From positions 1 to 18,989 of the forward strand of contig JALNXV010000022.1 of assembly GCA_023230175.1 (NCBI GenBank): 18,989 nt of DNA, in the 5' to 3' direction. Shown here piece by piece: positions 8,302 to 16,408 of the stretch. The position numbers were made by a program, and so were the translations under genes. Under the pieces are notes generated by a model. The model saw only the letters and a program-made list of their open reading frames with translations. It was not told the origin of the DNA and ran no database searches. The DNA comes from Candidatus Cloacimonadota bacterium (GTDB lineage: Bacteria > Cloacimonadota > Cloacimonadia > Cloacimonadales > WRIO01). The number at the start of each line of letters is the position of its first letter. Within the stretch, counting starts at the first letter, position 1.

Positions 8302-9533
8302 GTTCTAACATCTTAGCTATTATAAAAGAACTTGCCAATATGAAACAACTTGACCAAGATAAAATTGAAAAAGCAGTCACTGATAGCCTACTTCACGTCC
8401 TTAATAAAAAACTTAAACCGGAAAATGAATTAGAGATTATTATAGATTATGAAACAAACTACCTTGCAGCAAGATTTTTAAAAGAAGTTGTGTACAACGA
8501 TGAAACTTTAGGTCAAATATCACTTGAAGATGCCACAAGCGATTACAAAATTGACGCAGAAATTGGAGATACAGTTGAAGTTGAAATCCCTATCCAAAAG
8601 CTAGAGCCTAAGTTAATTAAAAATGCTCGCGAAGAAATTACTCATAAAATAAAAAAACTCGAAGAAGACCGTAAAATGTTTGATTATGAAAAACAAAAAA
8701 ATCAAATAGTATATGGCAAAATAAAAAAATCTGATTATAATGGTTATATAGTTGACATAGGCTTTGCGGAAGGATTATTGCCCGTTGAAGAACAAGTAGA
8801 TGATGAATTTTATAAAGTAGGCGATCATGTTCGTTGTTTTGTTTTAAACATACGTAAAAGAGGCAATGAACTAATAGTAATTCTTTCCAGAGCACATCCT
8901 GAATTTGTAAAAAAACTTCTCGAATTAGAAGTTCCTGAAATCTTATCCGGCGATATAGAAATTAAAAAAATAATTAGAGAACCGGGTATAAGAACAAAAG
9001 TAGCCGTTAAATCAATTAAAAATTCAGTTGATGCAGTTGGTTCATGTTTAGGGCCTAAAGGTATCAGAATAGAACAAATAAAAAAAGAATTACATGGTGA
9101 AATCGTAGATATTCTCGAATGGAGTGATGACCCTGAAGTATTAATAGCAAACGCTATTGGTCCTGATATAATAGAAAAAGTATATCTTACTGAAAAAGGG
9201 AGATTTGCCAGAATAATTGTAAGTGAAGAAAACAAAAACTTAGCAATCGGCAAACTTGGTAAAAATGTTAGACTTGCAGCTAAAGTAACAGATTATAAAC
9301 TCGACATATTTACTAAAGAAGAATTTGAAGAAAAAATCGCTGAAGAAAGACGTATTACAAGTCATGTTAACGAGCTTGACGGTGTCAGCTCAAAAATAGC
9401 AGAAATATTAAAAGATCATGGATATACTTCTGTACAAGATATTTACAAAGCATCCATTCAAGAATTAACTCATATCGACGGAATTGGTGAAAAGATTGCA
9501 GAAAAAATTAAAGAATCCGCAAAGCATTTCTAA
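8298..9533 (+). CDS. nusA: Transcription termination/antitermination factor NusA
   Basis: NusA binds RNA polymerase and nascent RNA and affects pausing, termination and antitermination. Domains in order are an N-terminal polymerase-binding domain (1-125), S1 RNA-binding domain (about 134-198), KH1 with VGSCLGPKGIRIEQI (about 225-290), KH2 with AIGKLGKNVRLA (about 295-345), and one C-terminal helix-hairpin-helix unit (358-408, ending IDGIGEKIAEKI). The last resembles a shortened version of the acidic-repeat/HhH tail of long NusA proteins. It is 411 aa, between the short Bacillus form and the E. coli form. The start overlaps the rimP stop by 4 bases and has AAGGAG at the normal distance, so the two are coupled. 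NusA autoregulation through the operon leader is known in E. coli and would fit the hairpins upstream. Confidence 0.97.
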   Translation: MSSNILAIIKELANMKQLDQDKIEKAVTDSLLHVLNKKLKPENELEIIIDYETNYLAARFLKEVVYNDETLGQISLEDATSDYKIDAEIGDTVEVEIPIQKLEPKLIKNAREEITHKIKKLEEDRKMFDYEKQKNQIVYGKIKKSDYNGYIVDIGFAEGLLPVEEQVDDEFYKVGDHVRCFVLNIRKRGNELIVILSRAHPEFVKKLLELEVPEILSGDIEIKKIIREPGIRTKVAVKSIKNSVDAVGSCLGPKGIRIEQIKKELHGEIVDILEWSDDPEVLIANAIGPDIIEKVYLTEKGRFARIIVSEENKNLAIGKLGKNVRLAAKVTDYKLDIFTKEEFEEKIAEERRITSHVNELDGVSSKIAEILKDHGYTSVQDIYKASIQELTHIDGIGEKIAEKIKESAKHF

Positions 9534-9789
9534 TAATGAAACATCAAATATTAATCTTCAGGAGAAAAATTCTAATTTTTCTCCTGTAAGAACTTGCGTT
9601 ATCTGTAAAAATAAACTGCCTAAAAACCAACTCAATAGGATAGTTTTAATCAATAATGAAATAATTATTGACGTAAATCACAAGCTAAATACTTATGGCT
9701 ATTATCTATGTAATGATAAAAAATGTCAAATAGCAATATTTAAATGGCTCTCAAAAAAAAAATTAAAAAGGTACCAAATTGAATCATAA
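9484..9789 (+). CDS. ylxR: YlxR-family (DUF448) RNA-binding protein, start uncertain
   Basis: This is a small basic protein of the YlxR family, usually encoded between nusA and infB. The conserved part begins VRTCVICKNKLPKNQLNRIV (from about residue 35), followed by a divergent G-Y-Y-L-C element. Four cysteines (Cys38, Cys41, Cys76, Cys81) could bind a metal. YlxR proteins have been reported as RNA- or nucleoid-associated regulators. The start is a problem. The frame holds no ATG before the conserved core; the possible starts are TTG 9484, GTG 9487 and TTG 9496, all inside the 3' end of nusA and none with a strong Shine-Dalgarno. The tail overlaps the next gene by 11 bases. A perfect 13-bp inverted repeat covers 9559-9586. 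Family call good, start poor. Confidence 0.75.
   Translation: MVKRLQKKLKNPQSISNNETSNINLQEKNSNFSPVRTCVICKNKLPKNQLNRIVLINNEIIIDVNHKLNTYGYYLCNDKKCQIAIFKWLSKKKLKRYQIES
9559..9586 (+). repeat. 13-bp perfect inverted repeat at the beginning of ylxR
   Basis: The arms CAGGAGAAAAATT (9559-9571) and AATTTTTCTCCTG (9574-9586) are perfect reverse complements separated by two bases. In RNA the realistic form is an 11-bp stem with a 6-base loop. The 5' arm contains AGGAG, so the stem would hide a Shine-Dalgarno-like sequence. No U-tract follows, so it is not an ordinary terminator. It lies 26 bases after the nusA stop. Confidence 0.7.
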
Positions 9790-10168
9790 AACATCTAAAC
9801 GAATAGTTAGTTCAGAAACTAACAAGAATTCTGAAAAGCTAAACAAAGAGCAAGGCTTTCAGAAGATATTAACACTTTTACATTTTGCTTATAAAGCAAA
9901 CAAACTTATCTATGGCCATGATTCAGTTTTACGTTTTATGAAAAACAAAAAAATTAACCTTGTTTTAGTTGCCGAAGATTTAAGTAAAAATTCATTCCAA
10001 TCAATCTATGAGCAATCAATACAAGAAAATATAGAATTAATTAGCATTGGCAGTAAATCTGCATATTCACAATTAACCGGAAAACTTACCGGTATAATTG
10101 GCGTTTTAGACGATAATTTTAAAAGTGGAATAATAAAACACTTTTCTTTAATAGAAGTGGAGGAATAA
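9779..10168 (+). CDS. L7Ae/YlxQ-like ribosomal-type protein
   Basis: This 129-aa protein of the L7Ae/L30e/S12e/Gadd45 fold has RNA-binding relatives that recognise kink-turns. The core runs from about residue 27: a helix AYKANKLIYGHDSVLRFM, the strand/turn INLVLVAEDLSKN, then LISIGSKSAYSQLTGK and GIIGVLDDNFKSGI, matching the family's helix-strand pattern. The first 25 residues are polar and unconserved. The start TTG 9779 lies within the last codons of ylxR, with AAAAGG about 7 bases upstream; there is no Met before residue 54. Its place between ylxR and infB is the same as ylxQ in Firmicutes, which supports the call. It ends 2 bases before infB. Confidence 0.8.
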   Translation: MNHKTSKRIVSSETNKNSEKLNKEQGFQKILTLLHFAYKANKLIYGHDSVLRFMKNKKINLVLVAEDLSKNSFQSIYEQSIQENIELISIGSKSAYSQLTGKLTGIIGVLDDNFKSGIIKHFSLIEVEE

Positions 10169-10170
10169 TT

Positions 10171-13026
10171 TTGACTTTACGTGTTTATGACTTAGCAAAA
10201 GAATTAAAAATCTCATCAGCAGCATTAATGAAACATCTTAATGATATGGGAATTGAAGTAAAATCTCATATGAAATATCTTGAAGACGATATCTCTGACA
10301 AGGTTAGGCAAAAATTTAAACAAGAAGTAGAACAAATGAAAAAACTTGAATCTGAAAGAAGAATGATTCAAGAGCAATTAAGAAATAAAGAAAAAACCGA
10401 CAGAGAATCAAGACATTCAAATGTTTCAAACCCATTCAATGATACCCCTGTAAAAAAAGAATCGGAAAAAGTAGTTTCACCTTTTGATAATTCTACAAAG
10501 CAAAATGAAAAACCAACAACAAACAGAAAAGAATACGATTCGCAAAGTAAACCAAACAACTATCAAAACAGACAAAACAATTATCAAAATAGGCCAAGGA
10601 AAACCTACAACGAAGATAATTCAGGTACCGGCTCTGAATCAAACTACAAAGGAAATAACAGACAATACGATAGACAAAGAAATTATCAAAATTCTTCAAA
10701 TCCTTCAGATAGAAATTATCAAAATTCTCCAAACACTTCGGATAGAAATTATCAAAACAGACCAGAAAGAACCAATAGGCAAAATTATCGTGACAAACCT
10801 ACTTCAGGAAGTCAAGAAAATACTCAAAACCGTCCTTATAGAGATAGACAAGGACAGCCGGGCTATCAACGTAATGAAACAGGTTCTTACAATGACAGAA
10901 ACGCTAAAACTCGTTCTTATAAATCTAACGATTCCAGACAAAAAGATAGTGACAATCAATCAAATAGGTCATATTCATCTCGTACTACACCAAAAGTCAG
11001 TTTTCCAAAAGCAGGCATTGTAAAGCCTGAAATACCCGAAAAACCAAAAGAAAAAGTATTTGGCAAGAAAAAAGCTGTTGCATTTGACGATTTAGGTGAT
11101 AAAAGTAAACATTTACAAGCAAAATTAAAAAATACTAAAAAAAGGAAAAAAGGCGAAGTAGTATCAGAAATTGACGAAGCTATCATCGAAAAAAACATTA
11201 AACAAACCCTTTCAACAAGCAAGAAAAAAAAGAAATACAAAAAAGAAGAAAAAAAGACTCAATTAATTGAAGAAATTTCAGAAATTAATATTAGTGAATT
11301 TACTTCCGTATCTGAATTAGCTAAAATAATTGATATCACTCCTTCAGAAATTATTACAAAATTCTTCCAAATGGGTAAAATGGTAACAATCAACCAAAGA
11401 CTGGATAAAGATTCTTTAGAACTTATTTGCTCTGAATATGACTTAGATATTTGCTTTAAAGATGAATTTGGTACAGATATGTTACAAGACAAAATTGATG
11501 TTTTAGATGATATTGAAGAAAAATCTCGCCCACCGGTCGTTACCATAATGGGTCATGTTGATCATGGTAAAACTTCTATCTTAGATAAAATTCGTGACAC
11601 CAAAGTAGTTGCAGGCGAATCAGGTGGTATTACACAACACGTTGGAGCATATCAAGCTATACATAATGGACAAAAGATAACCTTTATTGATACACCTGGT
11701 CACGAAGCATTTACTGCTATGCGTGCAAGAGGTGCAAATATTACAGACATTGCTGTTATAGTCGTTGCCGCAAATGATGGAGTTAAACCTCAAACAATTG
11801 AAGCAATAGACCATGCAAGAGCTGCCGGAGTAACCATGGTAATAGCAATTAATAAAATTGACTTACCTGAGGCAAACATTGATAAAACCATAGCTTCTTT
11901 ATTAGAGCAAAATGTTTTTCTTGAAGGATATGGTGGTCAAATATCTTGGACTAAATGCTCTGCGATTACAGGAGAAGGCATTGATGAGCTATTGGAGATG
12001 ATTTTATTATCAGCTGAAATTCTTGAATTAAAAGCAAGATATAATGGTCCGGGTAAAGGCATTGTAATAGAATCAGAAAAAAATACTCGAATGGGAGCAA
12101 AAGCAACTATCTTATTACAAGAAGGTAGTTTAAAAAAAGGTGGCAATATAGTTGTCGGCTCATGTTATGGTCATGTAAGAAAAATGGAAAACGAAAGAGG
12201 AAAAGAGCTTACAAAAATATATCCTGCGGACATAGCAGTTATTTATGGATTAAATGATGTTCCAAAAGCAGGAGATATTATAAATGTTGTTGAAAATGAA
12301 AAAATAGCTAGGCAAATTGGCGGAGAAAGACTGCTTATCAGGCAAGAAAGAGAAAAATTTCAAAATAAAACAAACTTAGGCAATCTCTTTAGCAAAATCA
12401 AACAAAATGAAATGACCGAATTAAGATTAGTAGTTAAAGCTGACGTGGACGGTTCTGTTGAAGCATTATGTGATTCTCTTCAAAAACTAAGCAATGACGA
12501 AATCAAAATCACTATTATCAGAAAATCTGTCGGTGGAATAATTGAAGCTGATGTTGACTTAGCCTCTGCCTCAGATGCAATAATTATTGGTTTTAATGTC
12601 AGAGCAAATAATAAAGCTAAAAAATTAGCTGAAGATAGTGGTGTCGAAATCAAATTTTACCAAATCATATATGATGCTATTGAAGATATAACAAAAGCTT
12701 TGATTGGTATGTTAAGTCCGGAATATCAAGAAAAAGTTCTTGGAAGTGCATTAGTCAAACAAGTCTTTAAAATTAAAAAAATTGGTACAATCGCCGGTTG
12801 TGCTGTCGAAAAAGGTATTATTCGAAGCAAAAGTAAAGTTAGACTTTATAGAGATGACAAAGTAATTTATACCGGGGAGATGGACAACTTAAAGCATTAT
12901 AATGAATCAGTTAATGAAGTAAAATCCGGTACCGAATGCGGTATCTCAATTCAAAATTATTCGGATATAAAAGAAGGCGACATAATTGAATGCTATATTA
13001 TGGAAGAAGTTGAAAGAAAATTATAG
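10171..13026 (+). CDS. infB: Translation initiation factor IF-2
   Basis: IF-2 is the GTPase that delivers initiator fMet-tRNA to the 30S subunit and promotes subunit joining. There is an IF2_N module at residues 1-50, a long disordered region (about 60-365), a second IF2_N-like module (about 380-435), then the G domain: G1 GHVDHGKTS (461-469), switch I GGITQHVGAY, G3 DTPGHE (507-512), G4 NKID (561-564) and G5 SAITGEG. Domains II, III and the C2 tRNA-binding domain follow to residue 951. The disordered part holds N/Q/Y/R-rich sequence with five YQN motifs, a 33-bp tandem repeat, and two Lys-rich patches near residues 322-328 and 352-363. Start is TTG 10171 with GGAGG 8 bases upstream, supported by the conserved LRVYDLAKEL start. 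It is 2 bases after the L7Ae-like gene and 9 before rbfA. Confidence 0.98.
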   Translation: MTLRVYDLAKELKISSAALMKHLNDMGIEVKSHMKYLEDDISDKVRQKFKQEVEQMKKLESERRMIQEQLRNKEKTDRESRHSNVSNPFNDTPVKKESEKVVSPFDNSTKQNEKPTTNRKEYDSQSKPNNYQNRQNNYQNRPRKTYNEDNSGTGSESNYKGNNRQYDRQRNYQNSSNPSDRNYQNSPNTSDRNYQNRPERTNRQNYRDKPTSGSQENTQNRPYRDRQGQPGYQRNETGSYNDRNAKTRSYKSNDSRQKDSDNQSNRSYSSRTTPKVSFPKAGIVKPEIPEKPKEKVFGKKKAVAFDDLGDKSKHLQAKLKNTKKRKKGEVVSEIDEAIIEKNIKQTLSTSKKKKKYKKEEKKTQLIEEISEINISEFTSVSELAKIIDITPSEIITKFFQMGKMVTINQRLDKDSLELICSEYDLDICFKDEFGTDMLQDKIDVLDDIEEKSRPPVVTIMGHVDHGKTSILDKIRDTKVVAGESGGITQHVGAYQAIHNGQKITFIDTPGHEAFTAMRARGANITDIAVIVVAANDGVKPQTIEAIDHARAAGVTMVIAINKIDLPEANIDKTIASLLEQNVFLEGYGGQISWTKCSAITGEGIDELLEMILLSAEILELKARYNGPGKGIVIESEKNTRMGAKATILLQEGSLKKGGNIVVGSCYGHVRKMENERGKELTKIYPADIAVIYGLNDVPKAGDIINVVENEKIARQIGGERLLIRQEREKFQNKTNLGNLFSKIKQNEMTELRLVVKADVDGSVEALCDSLQKLSNDEIKITIIRKSVGGIIEADVDLASASDAIIIGFNVRANNKAKKLAEDSGVEIKFYQIIYDAIEDITKALIGMLSPEYQEKVLGSALVKQVFKIKKIGTIAGCAVEKGIIRSKSKVRLYRDDKVIYTGEMDNLKHYNESVNEVKSGTECGISIQNYSDIKEGDIIECYIMEEVERKL
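10678..10776 (+). repeat. 33-bp tandem repeat inside infB
   Basis: Two full units (10678-10710 and 10711-10743) encode RNYQNSSNPSD and RNYQNSPNTSD. A third unit starting at 10744 matches only for about its first 18 bases (RNYQN) before diverging. Two further related NNYQNR motifs lie about 100 bases upstream. The unit length is a multiple of three, so copy changes keep the IF-2 frame. Confidence 0.85.
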
Positions 13027-13035
13027 GATAATATC

Positions 13036-13551
13036 ATGAAAGGTTTTAGATTGGAACGTTTACAGAGTGAATTATATAAAGTTCTTTACTCTGTATTTAA
13101 TGGCGAAATATCTGATAACAGAATTTCAGGCATTAGTATTACAAAAGTTAAACTCTCACCGGATTTATCATTATTAAAAGTTTACTTTTCTGATTATAAT
13201 CAACAAATCCCATTAGAAAAAATTTTAGAGCTTCTTAATCGAAGTTCAGGTTTCATAAAAAAACAAATAGCAGGAGCTAATATTATGAGAACTATCCCTC
13301 AAATCGTATTCCAGTACGATGAAACTAATGAAAGAGTTGGAAAAATGGATGAACTCTTTCGCATTATTGCCGAAGAAAAACGTAACAATAATTATTATGA
13401 TGATGACAGAGATAATGTTTATTACGATGATGATGAATTAGAAGACGAAGATTTTGAAGATTATGAAGAATACACTGATGATTTAGACGAAGATTTAGAT
13501 TTTGATTATGAGGAAATTGAAGAAGACGAGGATGATAATTCTAAGAAATAA
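13036..13551 (+). CDS. rbfA: Ribosome-binding factor A with acidic C-terminal tail
   Basis: RbfA is a KH-like protein that binds the 30S subunit and promotes 16S rRNA 5'-end maturation, notably in the cold. The family fold covers residues 1-115: RLERLQSELYKVLYSVF at the N-terminus, the strand ISGISITKVKLSPDLSLLKVYFS, and VFQYDETNERVGKMDELF near the end of the core. At 171 aa it is longer than the usual 115-130 aa. The extra residues 121-168 are extremely acidic, with roughly 31 Asp/Glu and almost no basic residue until the final KK. Start ATG 13036 follows the infB stop by 9 bases, with AGGA from the stop region as a weak ribosome site. It is the last gene before a hairpin. Confidence 0.95.
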   Translation: MKGFRLERLQSELYKVLYSVFNGEISDNRISGISITKVKLSPDLSLLKVYFSDYNQQIPLEKILELLNRSSGFIKKQIAGANIMRTIPQIVFQYDETNERVGKMDELFRIIAEEKRNNNYYDDDRDNVYYDDDELEDEDFEDYEEYTDDLDEDLDFDYEEIEEDEDDNSKK

Positions 13552-13584
13552 TTGTAAAATTATAATCATGTAAATAATTTCTAT

Positions 13585-13616
13585 AGCCTCTATCGTTGTA
13601 ATTTACTATAGAGGCT
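13585..13616 (+). terminator. Terminator-like hairpin between rbfA and the DHH phosphoesterase gene
   Basis: A 9-bp perfect stem, AGCCTCTAT (13585-13593) with ATAGAGGCT (13608-13616), has a 14-base loop and is followed by TTATTTATT. It lies 34 bases after the rbfA stop and 17 before the next ATG. The long loop and interrupted T-tract suggest partial termination, so downstream genes may still receive read-through. Confidence 0.6.
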
Positions 13617-13633
13617 TATTTATTGGAAGGAAT

Positions 13634-14635
13634 ATGATAAATAAAGAAATAAAAATTGTAAAAGAGTATTTTAATAATATAGTATGTAGTTCAAAAACAA
13701 TAGCAATCGTTACTCATACAAACCCGGATGGTGACGGTTTAAGTGCCTGTATAGCACTCTACCATATTTTAAATAAAATATACAAAATCAAAACAGAAAT
13801 CATTATGGACTCTATCTTCCCAAATAACCTTAAATTTCTGAAACCTGAAGAGTGTATTATTAATCCTTATGATGAAAATAAATTTTTCGATACTTTAATC
13901 ATACTTGACTGTAACGAACCGGAGAGACTTGATACAAACAAAAAAATCTTTTCCAAAGCAAAAAACATATTTATAATAGACCATCATATTATAAAAAATG
14001 AGACAATAAACAACGACTATTTCTATTTTATTGATGAAAATGCTGTTTCTACGGGTATAATGTTGCACCGATTTTTAGATAATGTAATTCAAGGTTTTAA
14101 TCAAAATGACAAGCGACTATATGCCAACTGTATATATACAACAATACTAAATGATACCAATAATTTTGTTAACAAAAATACAAATCAAGAATGTTTTACT
14201 TTAGCCGGTGAATTAACTAATTATGGTTTAAATCCTGCTGAAATTGTTTATCAATTTTTATTAAAAACTAATCTTAATTATTTAAAATTTATTGGGCAAA
14301 GTATGTCAACTTTAGCTCTCTCAACTTCACAAAAGATTGCTTATTTTTATTCAACACTTACTATGTTAAAAGAAAATAATCTTACTACTCAAGCCTATTC
14401 TAAAATGATGAAATGGACTAAAGGCATAGCAAATATTGAGATTCAGGTAAGTTTTCAAGAATATAGAGAAAATGAATTTAGAGTTAGTTTACGTTCAGAA
14501 ACAAAAGATGTTGCTAAAATCGCTCAAAAGTATTCCGGTGGAGGGCATAAAGAAGCAGCCGGATTTAAAATCAACGGCACACTACAGACTGTAATTAAGA
14601 CAGTTATTAACGATATCGAAAGCTTTATAAAATGA
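13634..14635 (+). CDS. DHH/DHHA1-family phosphoesterase (NrnA-like)
   Basis: This Mn-dependent phosphodiesterase belongs to the bacterial NrnA branch, which degrades nanoRNA, pAp or linear di-nucleotides. DHH-domain motifs are HTNPDGDG (His28, Asp32, Asp34), LIILDCNEP (Asp92), IIDHH (Asp116, His117, His118) and NDTNNF (Asp174, where relatives usually have DTGxF). The DHHA1 domain carries SGGGHKEAAGF (Gly302-His305), the substrate-binding loop. The length of 333 aa is typical. GGAAGG sits 3 bases before ATG 13634. The stop overlaps truB by 4 bases. The order rbfA-DHH-truB-ribF is common in bacteria, so a role in clearing short RNAs beside ribosome biogenesis is expected. The exact substrate cannot be told from sequence. 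Confidence 0.92.
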   Translation: MINKEIKIVKEYFNNIVCSSKTIAIVTHTNPDGDGLSACIALYHILNKIYKIKTEIIMDSIFPNNLKFLKPEECIINPYDENKFFDTLIILDCNEPERLDTNKKIFSKAKNIFIIDHHIIKNETINNDYFYFIDENAVSTGIMLHRFLDNVIQGFNQNDKRLYANCIYTTILNDTNNFVNKNTNQECFTLAGELTNYGLNPAEIVYQFLLKTNLNYLKFIGQSMSTLALSTSQKIAYFYSTLTMLKENNLTTQAYSKMMKWTKGIANIEIQVSFQEYRENEFRVSLRSETKDVAKIAQKYSGGGHKEAAGFKINGTLQTVIKTVINDIESFIK

Positions 14636-15489
14636 AATCAGGATTTTTACTTATAGATAAAGATAAAGATTGGACATCGTTTGATGTGGTTAAAAAAATT
14701 CGTAATATTACACAAATAAAAAAAGTCGGACATATTGGCACACTTGACCCTTTTGCTACCGGCTTATTAATCCTACTATTTAATCAAGCTACTTCATTTT
14801 CTCAATACATAATAGACAACGATAAAGAATATCTCGTTAAAAGTCAATTTGACATTATGACTGAAACAGGAGACATTACCGGAAAAATCATTAACACAGA
14901 AAACTCTCCTACTCCAATCACAAAGAAACAATTTGAAAAAAAGATTAATCTAATAAAAAATATCTCATCACAAACTCCTCCAAAATACTCAGCAATCAAA
15001 GTTAATGGTGAAAAAGCATATAAAATGGCTTATAAAGGTAAAGACATAGTTTTACCGGAAAGAAATTTTGAAATCATTTCATTCGAATTTTTAGGAATAG
15101 ATTACCCATATTTTATTTGGAAAGCAAAAGTTTCAAAAGGTACTTATATCAGAACTCTTACAGAGCAAATAGCAGAGTTGTTTGGGAAAATAGCAACAAC
15201 TGTTGAGTTAAGAAGACTAAAAATAGGTAGTTTTGATGTCTCTAATTCTATTAAAATTAATCAAATAGATACTGACATAAAACTTCTTCAGCCTGATTTA
15301 CTACTTGATGATTTTGAAAAAATTTCTTTAAATATTGATGAAGAAAGAAAATTTATTCATGGTCAAAACTTTACTATTTTTCATCACGATACTGCGAAAC
15401 TAAGAGTTTATAATCACAAAAATGATTTTAAAGGTCTTGCAACCATTAACAATAATATCTTACATGCTATCAGAGTGTTAAATGACTAA
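14632..15489 (+). CDS. truB: tRNA pseudouridine(55) synthase TruB
   Basis: TruB converts U55 in the T-loop of tRNAs to pseudouridine. The catalytic motif is GHIGTLDPFATGLL with nucleophile Asp39. Also present are the TruB-type YSAIKVNGEKAYKMA segment (near 120-135) and KGTYIRTL (near 168-175), both in the core fold. The C-terminal portion (from about 225) is short and weakly conserved, reaching 285 aa, near the usual length. ATG 14632 overlaps the preceding stop (ATGA), so translation is coupled, and the 3' end overlaps ribF by 8 bases. Confidence 0.97.
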   Translation: MKSGFLLIDKDKDWTSFDVVKKIRNITQIKKVGHIGTLDPFATGLLILLFNQATSFSQYIIDNDKEYLVKSQFDIMTETGDITGKIINTENSPTPITKKQFEKKINLIKNISSQTPPKYSAIKVNGEKAYKMAYKGKDIVLPERNFEIISFEFLGIDYPYFIWKAKVSKGTYIRTLTEQIAELFGKIATTVELRRLKIGSFDVSNSIKINQIDTDIKLLQPDLLLDDFEKISLNIDEERKFIHGQNFTIFHHDTAKLRVYNHKNDFKGLATINNNILHAIRVLND

Positions 15490-16405
15490 ACCGGTAATAA
15501 CCATTGGAACTTTTGACGGAGTACACAAAGGTCACCAGTATCTATTAGCAGAGACTGTTAAAGAAGCAAGATTATGTAAGGCTAAGTCTATTGTTATAAC
15601 ATATCCAATACATCCTTTAGAAATTATTCATAATAAAATCTTCCCTTACCTTTTAACTGAACCCGAAAAAAGAGAATATCTAATCAAAAAAATTGGTATT
15701 GATGAAGTTTATTATTTAAATTTTGATAAAATACTATCACAAATGACTGCAGAAAACTTTCTAAAAGATATCCTTATCAAACAATTTAAACCACAGACAA
15801 TCTTAACAGGGTACGATACTCATTTTGGTATAAACAGAACAGGTAATACTGAATTTCTTAAACAACGAGCTTTTTTTTATAATTATAAGATAAAAGAAGT
15901 ACTCCCTTTATATGTTAATGATATTATTCCCGGAAGCAGTTTAATTAGGGATTTAATCAGTTCCGGTTTAGTATCCTCGGCATTTAAATATTTAGGTCAT
16001 TATTTTTCAATAATTGGAACAGTTGTTTCCGGTAAAAAAATAGGTAGAACTCTCGGATTCCCTACGATAAATCTACAACCTATCGAGGTTAATAAACTTA
16101 TACCGGCTAATGGAGTATATTTCACTTGTTCAAAAATTGATAACAAATTATATTACGGGGCAACAAACATAGGAGTATCTCCATCAATTAAAACAGAAAA
16201 TAAAGTAGAAATTGAAACATTCTTACTTAATTTCTCTGCCAATGTATATAATCAAAAGGTTGAACTCTTCTTTATTGAAAAAATCAGAGATGAGAAGAAA
16301 TTTAATAATCAACAAGAATTAATAAATCAAATTTTTATGGATATTGAGTCTATTAAAAGTAAAATAATTCATTTCCATGAATGGAACACATTAAAAGAGT
16401 CATAA
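15482..16405 (+). CDS. ribF: Bifunctional riboflavin kinase/FAD synthetase RibF
   Basis: This enzyme phosphorylates riboflavin to FMN and adenylylates FMN to FAD. The N-terminal FAD synthetase domain (1-180) has the nucleotidyltransferase motif GTFDGVHKGH (His15, His18), GYDTHFGINRTGN and GSSLIRDLISSG. The C-terminal riboflavin kinase domain (about 185-300) shows GKKIGRTLGFPTINL, NGVYFT and IETFLLNF. The Asp of the usual GxDFxFG motif is retained but the following Phe is Thr. The 307-aa length is standard. ATG 15482 lies inside the last codons of truB; the ribosome site is weak, so expression probably relies on coupling. Confidence 0.96.
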   Translation: MTKPVITIGTFDGVHKGHQYLLAETVKEARLCKAKSIVITYPIHPLEIIHNKIFPYLLTEPEKREYLIKKIGIDEVYYLNFDKILSQMTAENFLKDILIKQFKPQTILTGYDTHFGINRTGNTEFLKQRAFFYNYKIKEVLPLYVNDIIPGSSLIRDLISSGLVSSAFKYLGHYFSIIGTVVSGKKIGRTLGFPTINLQPIEVNKLIPANGVYFTCSKIDNKLYYGATNIGVSPSIKTENKVEIETFLLNFSANVYNQKVELFFIEKIRDEKKFNNQQELINQIFMDIESIKSKIIHFHEWNTLKES

Positions 16406-16408
16406 TTT

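Noticed and set aside
8638..9253. Two minus-strand frames opposite nusA
   Set aside because: They lie wholly inside a conserved gene, have no ribosome sites, and their composition is that of an antisense reading.
10678..10776. Direct repeats that could suggest a CRISPR array
   Set aside because: Units are contiguous without spacers, in frame, and encode a peptide repeat in IF-2.
10484..11023. Open 179-codon plus-strand frame overlapping infB
   Set aside because: It is an out-of-frame reading of the A-rich low-complexity repeat in infB; its Ile/Thr/Lys monotony mirrors the repeat and there is no ribosome site or recognisable domain.
11259..12146. Several short minus-strand frames opposite the IF-2 G domain
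   Set aside because: The plus-strand frame is clearly coding with all GTPase motifs; these are shadows.
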